A stretch of 64,000 bases of DNA from Gemmatimonadota bacterium (GCA_016713435.1 JADJPD010000030.1:1-64000); one strand, 5' to 3'; numbered from the stretch's first letter, positions 28,267 to 40,012 are shown. Translations and numbers: made by a program. The notes: generated from the sequence alone by a model not told the origin.

Positions 28267-29852
28267 GCGGGCTGGTCGCGTTCGGGCCCGGTGCCCCGCC
28301 GGGCCCGGTGCCGCCGGTGGAGGAGGTGGGCAACAAGGCGTGGCACCTCATCCAGCTTGCGGGGGCGGGCCTGCCGGTGCCGCCCGGGTTCGTCGTGGGG
28401 ACCCGCCATTGTGCGGCGACCCTTGCCACGGGGCGGCTGGCGCCGGAGCTGCGCGCCGACATCCTGGCGCAGGTGACGCAGCTGGAGCAGCGGACGGGGC
28501 AGGGCTTCGGCAGCCGGCGACGGCCGCTGCTCGTGTCGGTCCGCTCGGGGGCCGCCCAGTCCATGCCGGGGATGATGGACACCCTGTGCGACGTGGGGCT
28601 CACCCCGGAACAGGAGCCGGCCTTCCTCCGCGCCACCGGGAATGCCCACCTCTTCTGGGACTCGCTGCGCCGGCTGGTGGCGGCGTTCGCGGTGGTGGTG
28701 CGCGGGGCACCGGCGGCGCCGTTCGAGGCCCTGCTGCAGGCCGCGCTGCTCGAGGCGGGCGTGCCGCACGAGGCCGAGCTCGACGTGCACCAGCTCCGCC
28801 GCCTGGCCACCCGGTCGCTGCAGGCCTTCGAGGCCGCCACCGGTGGCCCGTTCCCCGCCGACCCGGCCGGGCAGCTCCTCGAGGCCATCGAGGCGGTGTT
28901 CCGCTCCTGGCAATCACCCCGCGCCCAGCAGTACCGCCGCCTGCACGGCCTCGATGACCGGGCAGGCACCGCGGTCACCGTCCAGGCCATGGTCTTCGGG
29001 AACCGCGGCGGGACCTCGGGCTCCGGCGTCGGCTTCACGCGCGACCCCGCCACCGGCGCGCCCGGCCTCTACCTCGACTTCCTCACCGGTGCCCAGGGCG
29101 AGGACCTCGTCTCCGGCCGGCGGACGGCGGCGGGCGCCACCGAGCTCGCGCAGCTCTTTCCGTCGGTGCACGCGGAACTCGCCGGCCTGGCACGGACCCT
29201 CGAGGCCCTCTTCGGTGACGTGCAGGACATCGAGTTCACGGTGGAGCAGGGCAAGCTCTACCTGCTCCAGAGCCGGGCGGCCAAGCGCACCCGGCTGGCC
29301 CTGCTGCGCAGCACCCTCGACCTGGCGCGCGAGGGGATCATCCCCCGGGCGGAGGCCCGCGCGCGCCTTGCGGGCCTCGCCGCGGACGAACTGGTGCTCG
29401 AGACCGTGCGTGGCGCGCACGGGCTGCACCGCCTGGCCACCGGCATCCCGGCGAGTCCCGGCGTGGTGAGCGGCCCCCTGGCCCTCGACTCGGCACGCGC
29501 CGTGGAGCTGGCGGAGGCCGGCCAGGCCCCGGTGCTGGTCCGGCCCGACACCAGCACCGCGGACCTGGCCGGCATGGCCGTGGCCCGCGGCATCCTCACG
29601 GCCGAAGGGAGCCGCACCTCGCACGCGGCGCTGGTGGCGCGGCAACTGGGCGTGGTGGCGGTGGTGGGGTGCGGTGCGGTGGCGGTGGACCTGGAGCGGC
29701 GATGCTGCCGGGTGGGACCGGCGCTGCTCCACGAGGGCGACATCCTCTCCCTCGACGGCAGCGCGGGTGATGTCTATGCGGGCCCCGTCACGGTGGTGCG
29801 GGAGCGGCCGGAGGCGCTGCTGGCGGAACTGGCCGAATTGCGGACGGCGTGA
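28263..29852 (+). CDS. Truncated PPDK-like protein (ATP-binding plus phosphohistidine domains only)
   Basis: A 529-residue relative of pyruvate phosphate dikinase. The N-terminal ATP-grasp part has NKAWHLIQLAGAGLPVPPGF, VSVRSGAAQSMPGMMDTLCD, SGVGFTRDPATGAPGLYLDF with AQGEDLVSG, and QDIEFTVEQGKLYLLQSRAA. The swivelling phosphohistidine domain has GILTAEGSRTSHAALVARQ, with the catalytic His at residue 454. It then ends: the 350-residue PEP/pyruvate barrel of true PPDK is missing. It can therefore phosphorylate its histidine from ATP in principle, but needs another acceptor. It starts on a GTG overlapping the DUF47-like gene, which makes that protein the prime partner or acceptor. Confidence 0.85.
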   Translation: MSGLVAFGPGAPPGPVPPVEEVGNKAWHLIQLAGAGLPVPPGFVVGTRHCAATLATGRLAPELRADILAQVTQLEQRTGQGFGSRRRPLLVSVRSGAAQSMPGMMDTLCDVGLTPEQEPAFLRATGNAHLFWDSLRRLVAAFAVVVRGAPAAPFEALLQAALLEAGVPHEAELDVHQLRRLATRSLQAFEAATGGPFPADPAGQLLEAIEAVFRSWQSPRAQQYRRLHGLDDRAGTAVTVQAMVFGNRGGTSGSGVGFTRDPATGAPGLYLDFLTGAQGEDLVSGRRTAAGATELAQLFPSVHAELAGLARTLEALFGDVQDIEFTVEQGKLYLLQSRAAKRTRLALLRSTLDLAREGIIPRAEARARLAGLAADELVLETVRGAHGLHRLATGIPASPGVVSGPLALDSARAVELAEAGQAPVLVRPDTSTADLAGMAVARGILTAEGSRTSHAALVARQLGVVAVVGCGAVAVDLERRCCRVGPALLHEGDILSLDGSAGDVYAGPVTVVRERPEALLAELAELRTA

Positions 29853-29861
29853 AGGCCCGGA

Positions 29862-30158
29862 TCAGCCCGGCGTGAGGCCGGCGCGGGTCCACGACAGCCA
29901 GAGCGGCTGCGGTGGGTCCACCGTGGGCTCGAGGCGGACGCCCGCCAGCGCCGAGGCCAGTTCGTCCTCCGTGGTGGTGTCGAGCAGCTCCGGCGTGAGC
30001 CGCAGCCGGAGCAGGGTCCGGCCATGGCGGACCACGCGCAGCTTGGCCACCGATTCCGCCAGCCACACGCTCACTTCATCGTCCGGGCGGTGCTGCGCGA
30101 TCCGCCGGGCCACGTGGCGGAGGCGTTTCTCGCGGTGCAACTGGAGCGCAGGGGTCAT
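29862..30158 (-). CDS. Hypothetical protein
   Basis: A 98-residue basic protein from the ATG at 30158 (MTPALQLHREKRLRHVARRI ... LRLRLTPELLDTTTEDELAS). A longer reading from 30314 would add 52 proline/arginine-rich residues with no ribosome site. It has a mixed helix-strand pattern and no signal or membrane segment. It is convergent with the PPDK-like gene, nine bases apart. Not recognised. Confidence 0.4.
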   Translation of the reverse strand: MTPALQLHREKRLRHVARRIAQHRPDDEVSVWLAESVAKLRVVRHGRTLLRLRLTPELLDTTTEDELASALAGVRLEPTVDPPQPLWLSWTRAGLTPG

Positions 30159-30453
30159 CCGCACAGGCGGCACGCGGGCCGGAAGGTCCGGGTGCGCCTC
30201 CTCCTCGTTGCCCGGGAATGTCGTCACGGGGGGCTGAAGCGGTGATGAAGACCGCCGGGTGCGACCGGCGCGGGATGGGGGGCCATGCCGGAGAAGGTGC
30301 ACGGGGAATGTCACGGCCCCATCACGCAGGCACGTCGCCGGGTCCTGACCGGATTGCCCACCGGCCGTGATGCAGGCGTGACGGGACGGGTGCTCCTTTG
30401 GCGCGGCCCGAGCGGATTCGGGTCACCCTCGTCCCCCCTTCGCCGAGGCCGTC
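30159..30453. other. Intergenic region with two GGGAATGTC motifs
   Basis: 295 bases without a convincing gene. GGGAATGTCGTCACGG (30214-30229) and GGGGAATGTCACGG (30303-30316) resemble CGGGAATGTCACG at 26222-26234, upstream of the DUF47-like gene. No strong promoter box or hairpin was found otherwise. Confidence 0.4.
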
Positions 30454-31062
30454 GTGCTGCTGCTCACTCACGTCATCATCTCCGCCGCGGCCACCACCGC
30501 GGGCATCATCCTCGCGGCCGTCGCAGCCGTGGCCGCCTTCGGTGCGGCATTCCTGCAGCAGGCGGATGCGCTGTCGCGGCTGCGGCAGGAACTCGACCTC
30601 ATCAAGAACCCGCCCCCGCCCCCGGCGCCGCGTCCGGGCGGGCGCGCGTCGCGTCCCATGATGGCGGCGCTCTACCAGGAGAAGGAGAGCCCGGTGGACG
30701 CCCTGGCCGGCAAGCCGGGCATGAAGCCCCTCGTGGCCGCCGGGGTGCTGGCGCTGCTCGGCGTCACCCTCATGATCCGGTTCGCGGCGCAGGCGGCGAC
30801 CAGCACGGGACCGTCCCCGGAGGTGGTGGCGCTCCGGGCGGCGCTCGATTCCACCTCCGCCCGCCTCACCGCCCTGGGCGATTCGCTCGGCAAGATTCAG
30901 GCGGCCCCCGGCGCCGTGCCCGCACCGGCCGCGACCGCGGCCGGCACCGGTACCACCGTCCGGCGGACGTCCGCCACGCGCGTCGCCCAGCGCCCGGCGG
31001 GAAGCGAGGCGATCCCCAAGGCGCCCGAGATCCTCCCCCCGCCGCCGCTGCCCCAGCGCTGA
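30454..31062 (+). CDS. Two-helix membrane protein, unknown
   Basis: A 202-residue protein with helix one at residues about 5-30 (SAAATTAGIILAAVAAVAAF), a short cytoplasm-like segment with a proline run, helix two at about 90-112 (PLVAAGVLALLGVTLMIRFA), a predicted coiled stretch (ALRAALDSTSARLTALGDSL), and a proline/threonine-rich tail ending PPPPLPQR. It starts at GTG with GAGG eight bases upstream. No family is recognised; topology suggests a membrane-anchored periplasmic coiled coil. Confidence 0.55.
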   Translation: MLLLTHVIISAAATTAGIILAAVAAVAAFGAAFLQQADALSRLRQELDLIKNPPPPPAPRPGGRASRPMMAALYQEKESPVDALAGKPGMKPLVAAGVLALLGVTLMIRFAAQAATSTGPSPEVVALRAALDSTSARLTALGDSLGKIQAAPGAVPAPAATAAGTGTTVRRTSATRVAQRPAGSEAIPKAPEILPPPPLPQR

Positions 31063-31182
31063 GGCCGGTGCCGTTACACTCGCCCGGGGGCAGGTAACAA
31101 TCCGCGGTCCTGGTCTGCTCGCCGTGTAGGCCGATGCGGGCGCGCCGATACTCGGGGTGGATCCCGAGCCGGAGTCGCCCGC

Positions 31183-31997
31183 ATGTCGTTCGTTGCCCGC
31201 GCTGCTGGTGTGGCGCTGCTTCTCCCCCTGCTCGCGTGCGCCGACGGTGCCGCGCCCGCCCCGCCTGCCGTCCCTGTGCTCCGCGTGGTCTTCGCGCCGG
31301 CCTCTCCCGGAGCGGGGGACACCGTGCGCGTGGCGCTGGAGGCCGGCGGGGACGGGGCCCTGGACGGGACGATCCGGTTCGCGCCGGGGGCGCTGGAGTA
31401 CCGCGGGGCGTCCGGCGCGTTCGCGGCGGTGAACGAGGGGGAGGCCGCGCAGGGACGGCTTCGTGTCCTGGCCGTCGGCGGCCCGGGTGAGGCGGCGCTG
31501 GTGCTCCGCTTCGTGGCACGGCGGGCCGGGCCCCCACGGTGGAGTTCGCGGGCTCGGTGGCAGAGGTCAATGGAGCGATGACCACAGCGGAAGCCGTGGC
31601 GGAACCGGGTGTCGTTCCCCCGTCCTCACGCCCCATCCCCGCGGCCCGGGCGCCCGCCGGCGCAGCGATCCGCCGGCCGGACGTGCTCCGCTATGGCGAC
31701 GTGGATGCCAATGGACGCGTGGACGTGATGGATGCGGTCCGGCTGGGAAACTACGTGGTGGGCAACCCCGTGGACGTCTTCCTCGGCGCGGAGGACTTCG
31801 CGCTCGCGGCCAATCCGCACCCCTTCAACCTGCCCGGCGCCGGCGCCAGCGACGATGCCCTGCCCCCCGGGCGTGAGGCTGACGGAAGCGGGAGGGTCAA
31901 CGTCCTCGACGTGGCGATGATCGCCCGCCGGGCGGTGGGGCTCCCGGTCCCGATCGTCGGCGACACCGTGCCGGCCTCCCGCCGCGTGGCGCCCTAG
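31183..31997 (+). CDS. Lipoprotein with cohesin-like and dockerin domains, frameshifted
   Basis: Begins with a lipoprotein signal (GVALLLPLLACADG). Residues of about 30-115 look like a cohesin/IgG-like beta domain (VLRVVFAPASPGAGDTVRVA, RFAPGALEYRG, EAALVLRFVA). The frame slips by one base in the C/G run near 31527-31537 and resumes as APTVEFAGSVAEVNGAMTT. The C-terminus is a dockerin: two calcium-loop repeats, YGDVDANGRVDVMDAVRLGN and DGSGRVNVLDVAMIARRAVG. Dockerin type I normally binds cohesin of a partner; having both kinds of module in one surface lipoprotein suggests self-assembly. It ends four bases into the convergent transporter gene. Confidence 0.7.
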
Positions 31998-33283
31998 GCG
32001 GCCTTCCGCCCGAACCCCGGATCCACATCCACCCGGGCGGCCACGAGGAACGAGGGCAGCGTCGCGAGCGCGCACCACCAGAAGAAGTGCTCGTAGCCGA
32101 GCCGGTCCTGCAGCCACCCGGCCCACATCCCCGGGATCATCATGCCGAGCGCCATGATGCCGGTGCAGAGGGCGTAGTGCGCGGTCTTGTGCGGCCGGTC
32201 GCCGGCGGGGCCGCCGGCGATGAGCAGCATGTACACCAGGTACGCCGTGAACCCGAAGCCATAGCCAAACTGTTCAATGGCAATGCCGGCGCTGATCACC
32301 GTGAGCGAGGTGGGCCGCACCGCCGCCAGCGCCACGAACACCAGCGTGGGCAGGTGCATGCAGATCATGAGCGGCCAGAGCGCCCGCTTGAGCCCCACCC
32401 GCGAGATGAACCAGCCGCCGAGCAATCCGCCGCACACCAGCGCCGTGACACCGATGGTGCCGTACGCCAGCCCCACGTCCTGCGTCTTGAGCCCGAGCCC
32501 GCCCACGTCGGCCGCATCCAGCAGGAACGGCGTCAGCAGCTTGAGGAGCTGTGCCTCGGCGAAGCGATAGAGCAGCAGGAAAGCCAGGATGGTCCCGATC
32601 CCCGGCTGCCGGAAGAAGTCGGCGAACACCCGCCCGAACTCCGCCCAGAAGTTGGCGTCTCGCGCCGTGGGCGCGTCCTCGGCGGGGCGGGGGAGTGCCA
32701 CGGCGTGCCACGCCGAGAGCCCCAGGTACACCGCGGCCGCCAGGTAGAACACCAGCGCCCAGCCGCGCGCCGGCCCGCCCATCCGCTCGGCCCACATCCC
32801 CGCCAGGTACACGAGCCCGCCCTGCCCGGCGATCATCGCCAGGCGATAGAACGTGCCCCGCACCCCCACGAACGCCGCCTGCACGTGCGCCGGCAGCGCC
32901 AGCATGTAGAAGCCGTCCGCCGCGATGTCGTGCGTGGCGCTGGCGAAGGCCATGAGCCAGAACACCGCCAGCGAGGCGATGAGCCAGTGCGGCCCCGGGA
33001 GCGTGAGGCCGACGAGCGCCAGCGCCACGCCGAGCGCCGCCTGCAGCACCACCACCCAGCGGCGCTTCTGGCCCAGCAAATCCACCAGCGGGCTCCACAG
33101 GGGCTTGATGACCCACGGGAGGTAGAGCCAGCTGGTGTAGAGCGCGATGTCGGTGTTGGAGAGGCCCAGGTTCTTGTAGAGCACCACCGCTACGGTCATC
33201 ACGACCACGTACGGCAGGCCCTGGGCGAAGTACAGCGTGGGGACCCAGCGCCAGGCGGCGCCGGCGTTCGGCGAATCGCTCAC
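31994..33283 (-). CDS. MFS transporter, AmpG-like
   Basis: A 429-residue 12-helix transporter. YFAQGLPYVVVMTVAVVLYK, LYLPWVIKPLWSPLVDLLG and THDIAADGFYMLAL are the motifs of AmpG-type permeases that import muropeptides for peptidoglycan recycling. It starts at GTG (33283), 13 bases after the stop of the kinase-TPR gene, and a TAGATTCC element sits between them so close to the start that the transcript would be leaderless, or the true start is slightly further in. No other cell-wall recycling gene is adjacent. Confidence 0.82.
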   Translation of the reverse strand: MSDSPNAGAAWRWVPTLYFAQGLPYVVVMTVAVVLYKNLGLSNTDIALYTSWLYLPWVIKPLWSPLVDLLGQKRRWVVVLQAALGVALALVGLTLPGPHWLIASLAVFWLMAFASATHDIAADGFYMLALPAHVQAAFVGVRGTFYRLAMIAGQGGLVYLAGMWAERMGGPARGWALVFYLAAAVYLGLSAWHAVALPRPAEDAPTARDANFWAEFGRVFADFFRQPGIGTILAFLLLYRFAEAQLLKLLTPFLLDAADVGGLGLKTQDVGLAYGTIGVTALVCGGLLGGWFISRVGLKRALWPLMICMHLPTLVFVALAAVRPTSLTVISAGIAIEQFGYGFGFTAYLVYMLLIAGGPAGDRPHKTAHYALCTGIMALGMMIPGMWAGWLQDRLGYEHFFWWCALATLPSFLVAARVDVDPGFGRKAA

Positions 33284-33287
33284 GCGC

Positions 33288-33295
33288 GGAATCTA
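33288..33295 (-). promoter_or_regulatory. Candidate TAnnTT element for the MFS gene
   Basis: TAGATTCC on the minus strand, five bases before the GTG start at 33283; would give a leaderless or near-leaderless mRNA. Confidence 0.3.
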
Positions 33296-33296
33296 C

Positions 33297-36470
<3,174 letters not shown>

Positions 36471-36561
36471 GTGAGGCCGGCGGGGGCGAGGCGCAGGGGC
36501 GTCCCTGGGATCGAGGCCGAGGCCGGCGCGGAGGCGCCGGGGATGTGGGGGAGGACGGGTC

Positions 36562-36569
36562 GGAATCTA
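36562..36569 (-). promoter_or_regulatory. Candidate TAnnTT element for the kinase gene
   Basis: TAGATTCC on the minus strand, about 92 bases before the ATG at 36470. Confidence 0.3.
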
Positions 36570-36600
36570 AGGAAAGGAGGGCGGCGCGCTAGGCGGCCGG

Positions 36601-36742
36601 CATGGTAGGGGCTGGCCATGGCCGGCCCTCCTCTCCCCCGCACCATTACTTCGCCGCTGGAATGGTGAGTTCCCGGATCTCACTCGGTTGCGCTGGTCCG
36701 GGTCGGTTTGAGGAGGGCCGGCCATGGCCGGCCCCTACCATG
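36601..36742. repeat. 142-base inverted-repeat element
   Basis: A 33-base arm (36601-36633) is repeated in reverse complement at 36710-36742 with one mismatch. Each arm contains GGCCATGGCC. The 76-base spacer has its own dyads: CACCATT/AATGGTG and GTGAG/CTCAC. It lies between the permease stop and the kinase promoter. It has no coding capacity and looks like a MITE or a REP-type pair; no clear target duplication is seen. Confidence 0.65.
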
Positions 36743-36768
36743 CGGGGGTTAGCCATGTGGGGGGTGGT

Positions 36769-36801
36769 CCCGATGGGGGTTAGTCCCGACGGGGGTCAGT
36801 C
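36769..36801. repeat. Short tandem repeat at the permease 3' end
   Basis: CCCGATGGGGGTTAGT and CCCGACGGGGGTCAGT are adjacent near-copies, preceded by a degenerate third (GGGGGTTAGCC at 36745). The second copy includes the complement of the permease stop codon. Confidence 0.5.
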
Positions 36802-39465
36802 CTGCTTGAGCGCGACGACCGGGTCGGTGCGCGCCGCGCGCCAGGCGGGCAACGCCGCGGCGAGCGCGGCCACCAGCAGGAGGACCAGCGCCACTGCCGC
36901 GAGCACCACCGGGTTGCCGGGCGCCGTCCCGTAGAGCAGCGCCGCGATCAGCTTCCCGCCCGCCACCGCCGCCGCCACGCCCGCCAGCACGCCGAGGGAC
37001 ACGGTGCGGAGCCCCTCACCCACCACCTGTCGGACCAGGGTGCCCATCCCGGCGCCGAGCGCGACGCGCACCCCGAACTCATGGGTCCGCTGCCGCACGT
37101 CGTAGGTGATGGTGCTGTAGATGCCCATCACCGCCACCACCAGCGCCAGCAGCCCGAAGGCCGTGAACAGCGTGGCGCCGAGGCGATAGGGCCGGTACTC
37201 GCGCTCGAGGTTCTTCGTCATGGGCGTGACTCGCGCCAGGCCGGCGGGGAAGGCGCGGCGGAGTTCTTCCAGGAGCTGGGCGCTGGCGGTGGCCGTGCCG
37301 TTCACGGCGGCGCGCACCACGATGGTCTCGCCGGCCGAGTAGGCCCACTTGCTGCCGACCGGCAGGTAGAACTGGCCCTTCGACTCGGTCTCGAGCACCC
37401 GCTCGCGGCGCACCGTCTCCACCACGCCCACCACCGGCACGCACGGGTTGGTGCGCGCGCGGAACTGGAGGCACTGCCCCAGCGGATCCTTGCCCGGCCA
37501 GAGGAGCCGCGCGGTGGCGTCGTTGACGACGACTTCGTCGAGGGGCGCGCCGCTCGTCGACGGCGTGAACGTCCGTCCCGCGAGCAGCCGGATCCCCGTC
37601 GCCTGGAAGAACTCGGGTGTCACCTCGGCCACCGTGGGGAGGTTGACGCCGAGGGAGCCGGCCGAGTCGGCGCCGGAGTAGAAGGTGGTGAAGCTGAAGC
37701 CGTAGAGCGGCGGCATGGCGGTGCGCGCCACCACCTCGATGCCGGGGCGGCCCTGGAGCCGCGCCATGATCTCCGCGCTCTGCGCGGCGCGCAGCGCCGC
37801 CGGCGGTTCGCTGCCTTCCTCGAACTGCACGTCGCCGAAGAGCAGCTGCCCGCTGTCGTAGCCGATGTCGAGCCCCTCGACATTCCGGAGGCTCTGCACA
37901 AAGAGCCCCGCGCCCACGAGGAGCACCACCGCGAGCGCCGCCTGCAGCATCACCAGGGCGCTCCGGAGCCGGGAGCGGCGGCGCCCACTGCCCGGGCCCG
38001 CGGACTTGAGCGTCTCGGTGAGCACCGGGTTGCTGGCCTGCAGGGCAGGAATGAGCCCCGCCACGAGCGCCGAGGCGAGCGCCACCCCGGCGGTGAAGAG
38101 CGCCGCCCGCCAGTCGAGCGCGGGCGTGGCCCAGCTCACCTCCGGCAGCAGCAACGCGCGGAGCGCGTTGCCGCCGGCCCAGGCCACGCCGAGCGCGGCC
38201 AGCGCCGCGAGGCCGGCAATCAGCAGCGTCTCCAGCGTGAGCAGCCGCACCAGCCGCGCCCGCGAGATGCCGAGCGCCAGCCGGAGCGCGATCTCCCGCC
38301 GCCGGCCCAGGGCGTGCGCCAGCAGCAGGTTGATCACGTTGGCCCACGCGATGACCAGCACGATCACCGCGATCCCGCCCACCCGCACCGCGATCTGCTG
38401 CTCCGCCCTCGGCTTGGCGGGCCCCCGCGCCTCGAGCGGCGAGCTGACGTGCGCCGCGAGCAGGGTGTCGGCCCGGACGCCGGACCGCTGCTGGTCCAGG
38501 GCGCGGAGCGCGGCCGTGACCTGCGCCTCCGCCGCCACGTCGGAGAGCGCCGGGTTCCAGCGCTCGAGCGCGTGGAAGTAGTACGGGTTGTCCGACTCCC
38601 ACCACGGCCCCTCGATCCAGGAGGGCGGCGTGATGGCGGCGAGCGGGAGCCAGACGTCGGCCGGCTGCAGGTCGAGGCCGCGGAATGGCCCGTCGAGCAC
38701 GCCGATGATGGTGAAGGTCTTGGGCCCGAGCTGGAGCGGGGTGCCGAGCACGGCGGGGTTGCCGGCCAGCTTGCTGCGCCAGAAGGCATCGCTCACCACG
38801 GCCACGGCGGCGGGGGCGCCGAGGCTGTCTTCGTCCGCGGTGTAGAGCCGCCCCAGCGCGGGGCGGAGGCCCAGCACGCCGAAGTACCCGGCGCTGGCGT
38901 ACACCACGTCCACCTTGGGCCCGAGGAGTCCCCGGCCAAGGTGCGGGTCGTCGCGGACGTAGAGGGCGAGCCGGGCCTCGGGGCCCCGCGCCTCACGGAG
39001 GGCGCGGTACATCGGGTAGTTGAGGGCGGCGGAGGTGAACGGCACCCCGTCCCCGGTGCGATGGTGCTCGATCCACCAGCCGCGGAGCGTTGCCGGGTCC
39101 TCGACGCCGGCCGGGGGCCGCAGGTACAGCGCATCGAGGATCGAGAAGGTCGCCGCATTGGCGCCGAGCCCGAGCGCCAGCGTGCCGACCACGAGCAGCG
39201 TCAGGCTCGGCGCGCGCGTGATGCCGCGCCAGGCGCCGCGGAGGTCCTGGCCCACCACGTCCGGCAGGTGGAGCCAGGTCAGGTCCCGCGCCTGCTCCCG
39301 GTAGCGGGTGGCGCTGCCGAACTGCCGCCGCGCGGCGTCGGCATCCGGCGCGTGCATCCGGGCGAGGTCCTGGTGGTGCCGCATCTCCTCGTCCAGCTCG
39401 GCCGAGTAGCGGCCGGGGTGGAGCAGGGTGTCGAGGCGGTGGCGGAGGCCGTCGAGCCAGCTCAT
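36796..39465 (-). CDS. ADOP/MacB-like ABC permease
   Basis: An intact 889-residue duplicated permease. Order: helical N-domain (residues 1-70, SAELDEEMRHHQDLARMHAP), LALGLGANAATFSILDALYL, MacB periplasmic domain, FtsX region one (LLAHALGRRREIALRLALGI), second periplasmic domain, FtsX region two (VRQRTHEFGVRVALGAGMGT), ending in ARTDPVVALKQD. Its start overlaps the PadR stop by four bases, the tightest coupling of the three modules. No ATPase partner is adjacent. Confidence 0.92.
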   Translation of the reverse strand: MSWLDGLRHRLDTLLHPGRYSAELDEEMRHHQDLARMHAPDADAARRQFGSATRYREQARDLTWLHLPDVVGQDLRGAWRGITRAPSLTLLVVGTLALGLGANAATFSILDALYLRPPAGVEDPATLRGWWIEHHRTGDGVPFTSAALNYPMYRALREARGPEARLALYVRDDPHLGRGLLGPKVDVVYASAGYFGVLGLRPALGRLYTADEDSLGAPAAVAVVSDAFWRSKLAGNPAVLGTPLQLGPKTFTIIGVLDGPFRGLDLQPADVWLPLAAITPPSWIEGPWWESDNPYYFHALERWNPALSDVAAEAQVTAALRALDQQRSGVRADTLLAAHVSSPLEARGPAKPRAEQQIAVRVGGIAVIVLVIAWANVINLLLAHALGRRREIALRLALGISRARLVRLLTLETLLIAGLAALAALGVAWAGGNALRALLLPEVSWATPALDWRAALFTAGVALASALVAGLIPALQASNPVLTETLKSAGPGSGRRRSRLRSALVMLQAALAVVLLVGAGLFVQSLRNVEGLDIGYDSGQLLFGDVQFEEGSEPPAALRAAQSAEIMARLQGRPGIEVVARTAMPPLYGFSFTTFYSGADSAGSLGVNLPTVAEVTPEFFQATGIRLLAGRTFTPSTSGAPLDEVVVNDATARLLWPGKDPLGQCLQFRARTNPCVPVVGVVETVRRERVLETESKGQFYLPVGSKWAYSAGETIVVRAAVNGTATASAQLLEELRRAFPAGLARVTPMTKNLEREYRPYRLGATLFTAFGLLALVVAVMGIYSTITYDVRQRTHEFGVRVALGAGMGTLVRQVVGEGLRTVSLGVLAGVAAAVAGGKLIAALLYGTAPGNPVVLAAVALVLLLVAALAAALPAWRAARTDPVVALKQD

Positions 39466-39815
39466 GAGGCGGGCACCTCACGGCCAAGGACCTTGGCGAT
39501 CGCCGTGATGGTGGCGTCGAAGCTGGCGATCTCCTGGCCCAGCTTCTTCCGGCCGCTCGCCGTGATGGTGTAGAACCGCGCCCGCCGCCCCGTCGGCGAG
39601 GTGCCCCACTTGGCGGTGACGAGCCCGCTCCCGAGCAGCCGTTCCAGCGCGGGGTAGAGCGAGCCCTGTTCCACCACCAGCACCCCGTCCGACACCTGCG
39701 CCAGGTGCTGCGCGATGGCGTAGCCGTGGAGGGGGCCCAGCGTCAGGGTCCGCAGCACCAGCATCTCGAGGGTGCCGGGGAGGAGGTCGGACTTCGGGTC
39801 GGCGGGCATGGTCAC
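39462..39815 (-). CDS. PadR family transcriptional regulator
   Basis: A 117-residue PadR repressor: LLPGTLEMLVLRTLTLGPLH, EQGSLYPALERLLGSGLVTA and ARFYTITASGRKKL. It overlaps the permease by four bases and has a long dyad immediately before its ATG (39817-39853), so it should repress its own operon. Confidence 0.93.
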   Translation of the reverse strand: MTMPADPKSDLLPGTLEMLVLRTLTLGPLHGYAIAQHLAQVSDGVLVVEQGSLYPALERLLGSGLVTAKWGTSPTGRRARFYTITASGRKKLGQEIASFDATITAIAKVLGREVPAS

Positions 39816-39816
39816 C

Positions 39817-39853
39817 TGTAGACGGTCTGGGTATGATGAGTAGACAGTCTACA
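39817..39853. promoter_or_regulatory. Dyad operator upstream of the third PadR gene
   Basis: TGTAGACGGTCT (39817-39828) and AGACAGTCTACA (39842-39853) form a 12-bp dyad with one mismatch. The right half is itself a palindrome, GTAGACAGTCTAC (39840-39852). It begins two bases upstream of the PadR start codon region, so binding would block transcription. Confidence 0.65.
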
Positions 39854-39930
39854 TCACGGAGCCGGAACGCGCCAGCGGCCGGAAGGGCGGCACGCCCCCT
39901 CCCAGCCCACCACGGACGATCCCGTTCGCC

Positions 39931-39967
39931 TTACGTACGTAACGGCCGGATATATCCGGCCGCTACG
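39931..39967. repeat. Back-to-back perfect palindromes
   Basis: TTACGTACGTAA (39931-39942) is directly followed by CGGCCGGATATATCCGGCCG (39943-39962). The second extends to 30 bases (39938-39967) with one mismatch. The AT core in a GC-rich setting could be a terminator for the minus-strand BNR gene read from the other side only as DNA, or a protein-binding site. Nothing else is seen in 39854-40012. Confidence 0.55.
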
Positions 39968-40012
39968 GACGCGGGGGCTGGCGGGATGCTGCGTGGGGGG
40001 CTGGGGGGGGCG

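Noticed and set aside
28263..29852. A full pyruvate phosphate dikinase split by a frameshift
   Set aside because: After the stop at 29852 no frame on either strand shows the PEP/pyruvate barrel motifs, and a minus-strand gene and intergenic DNA follow.
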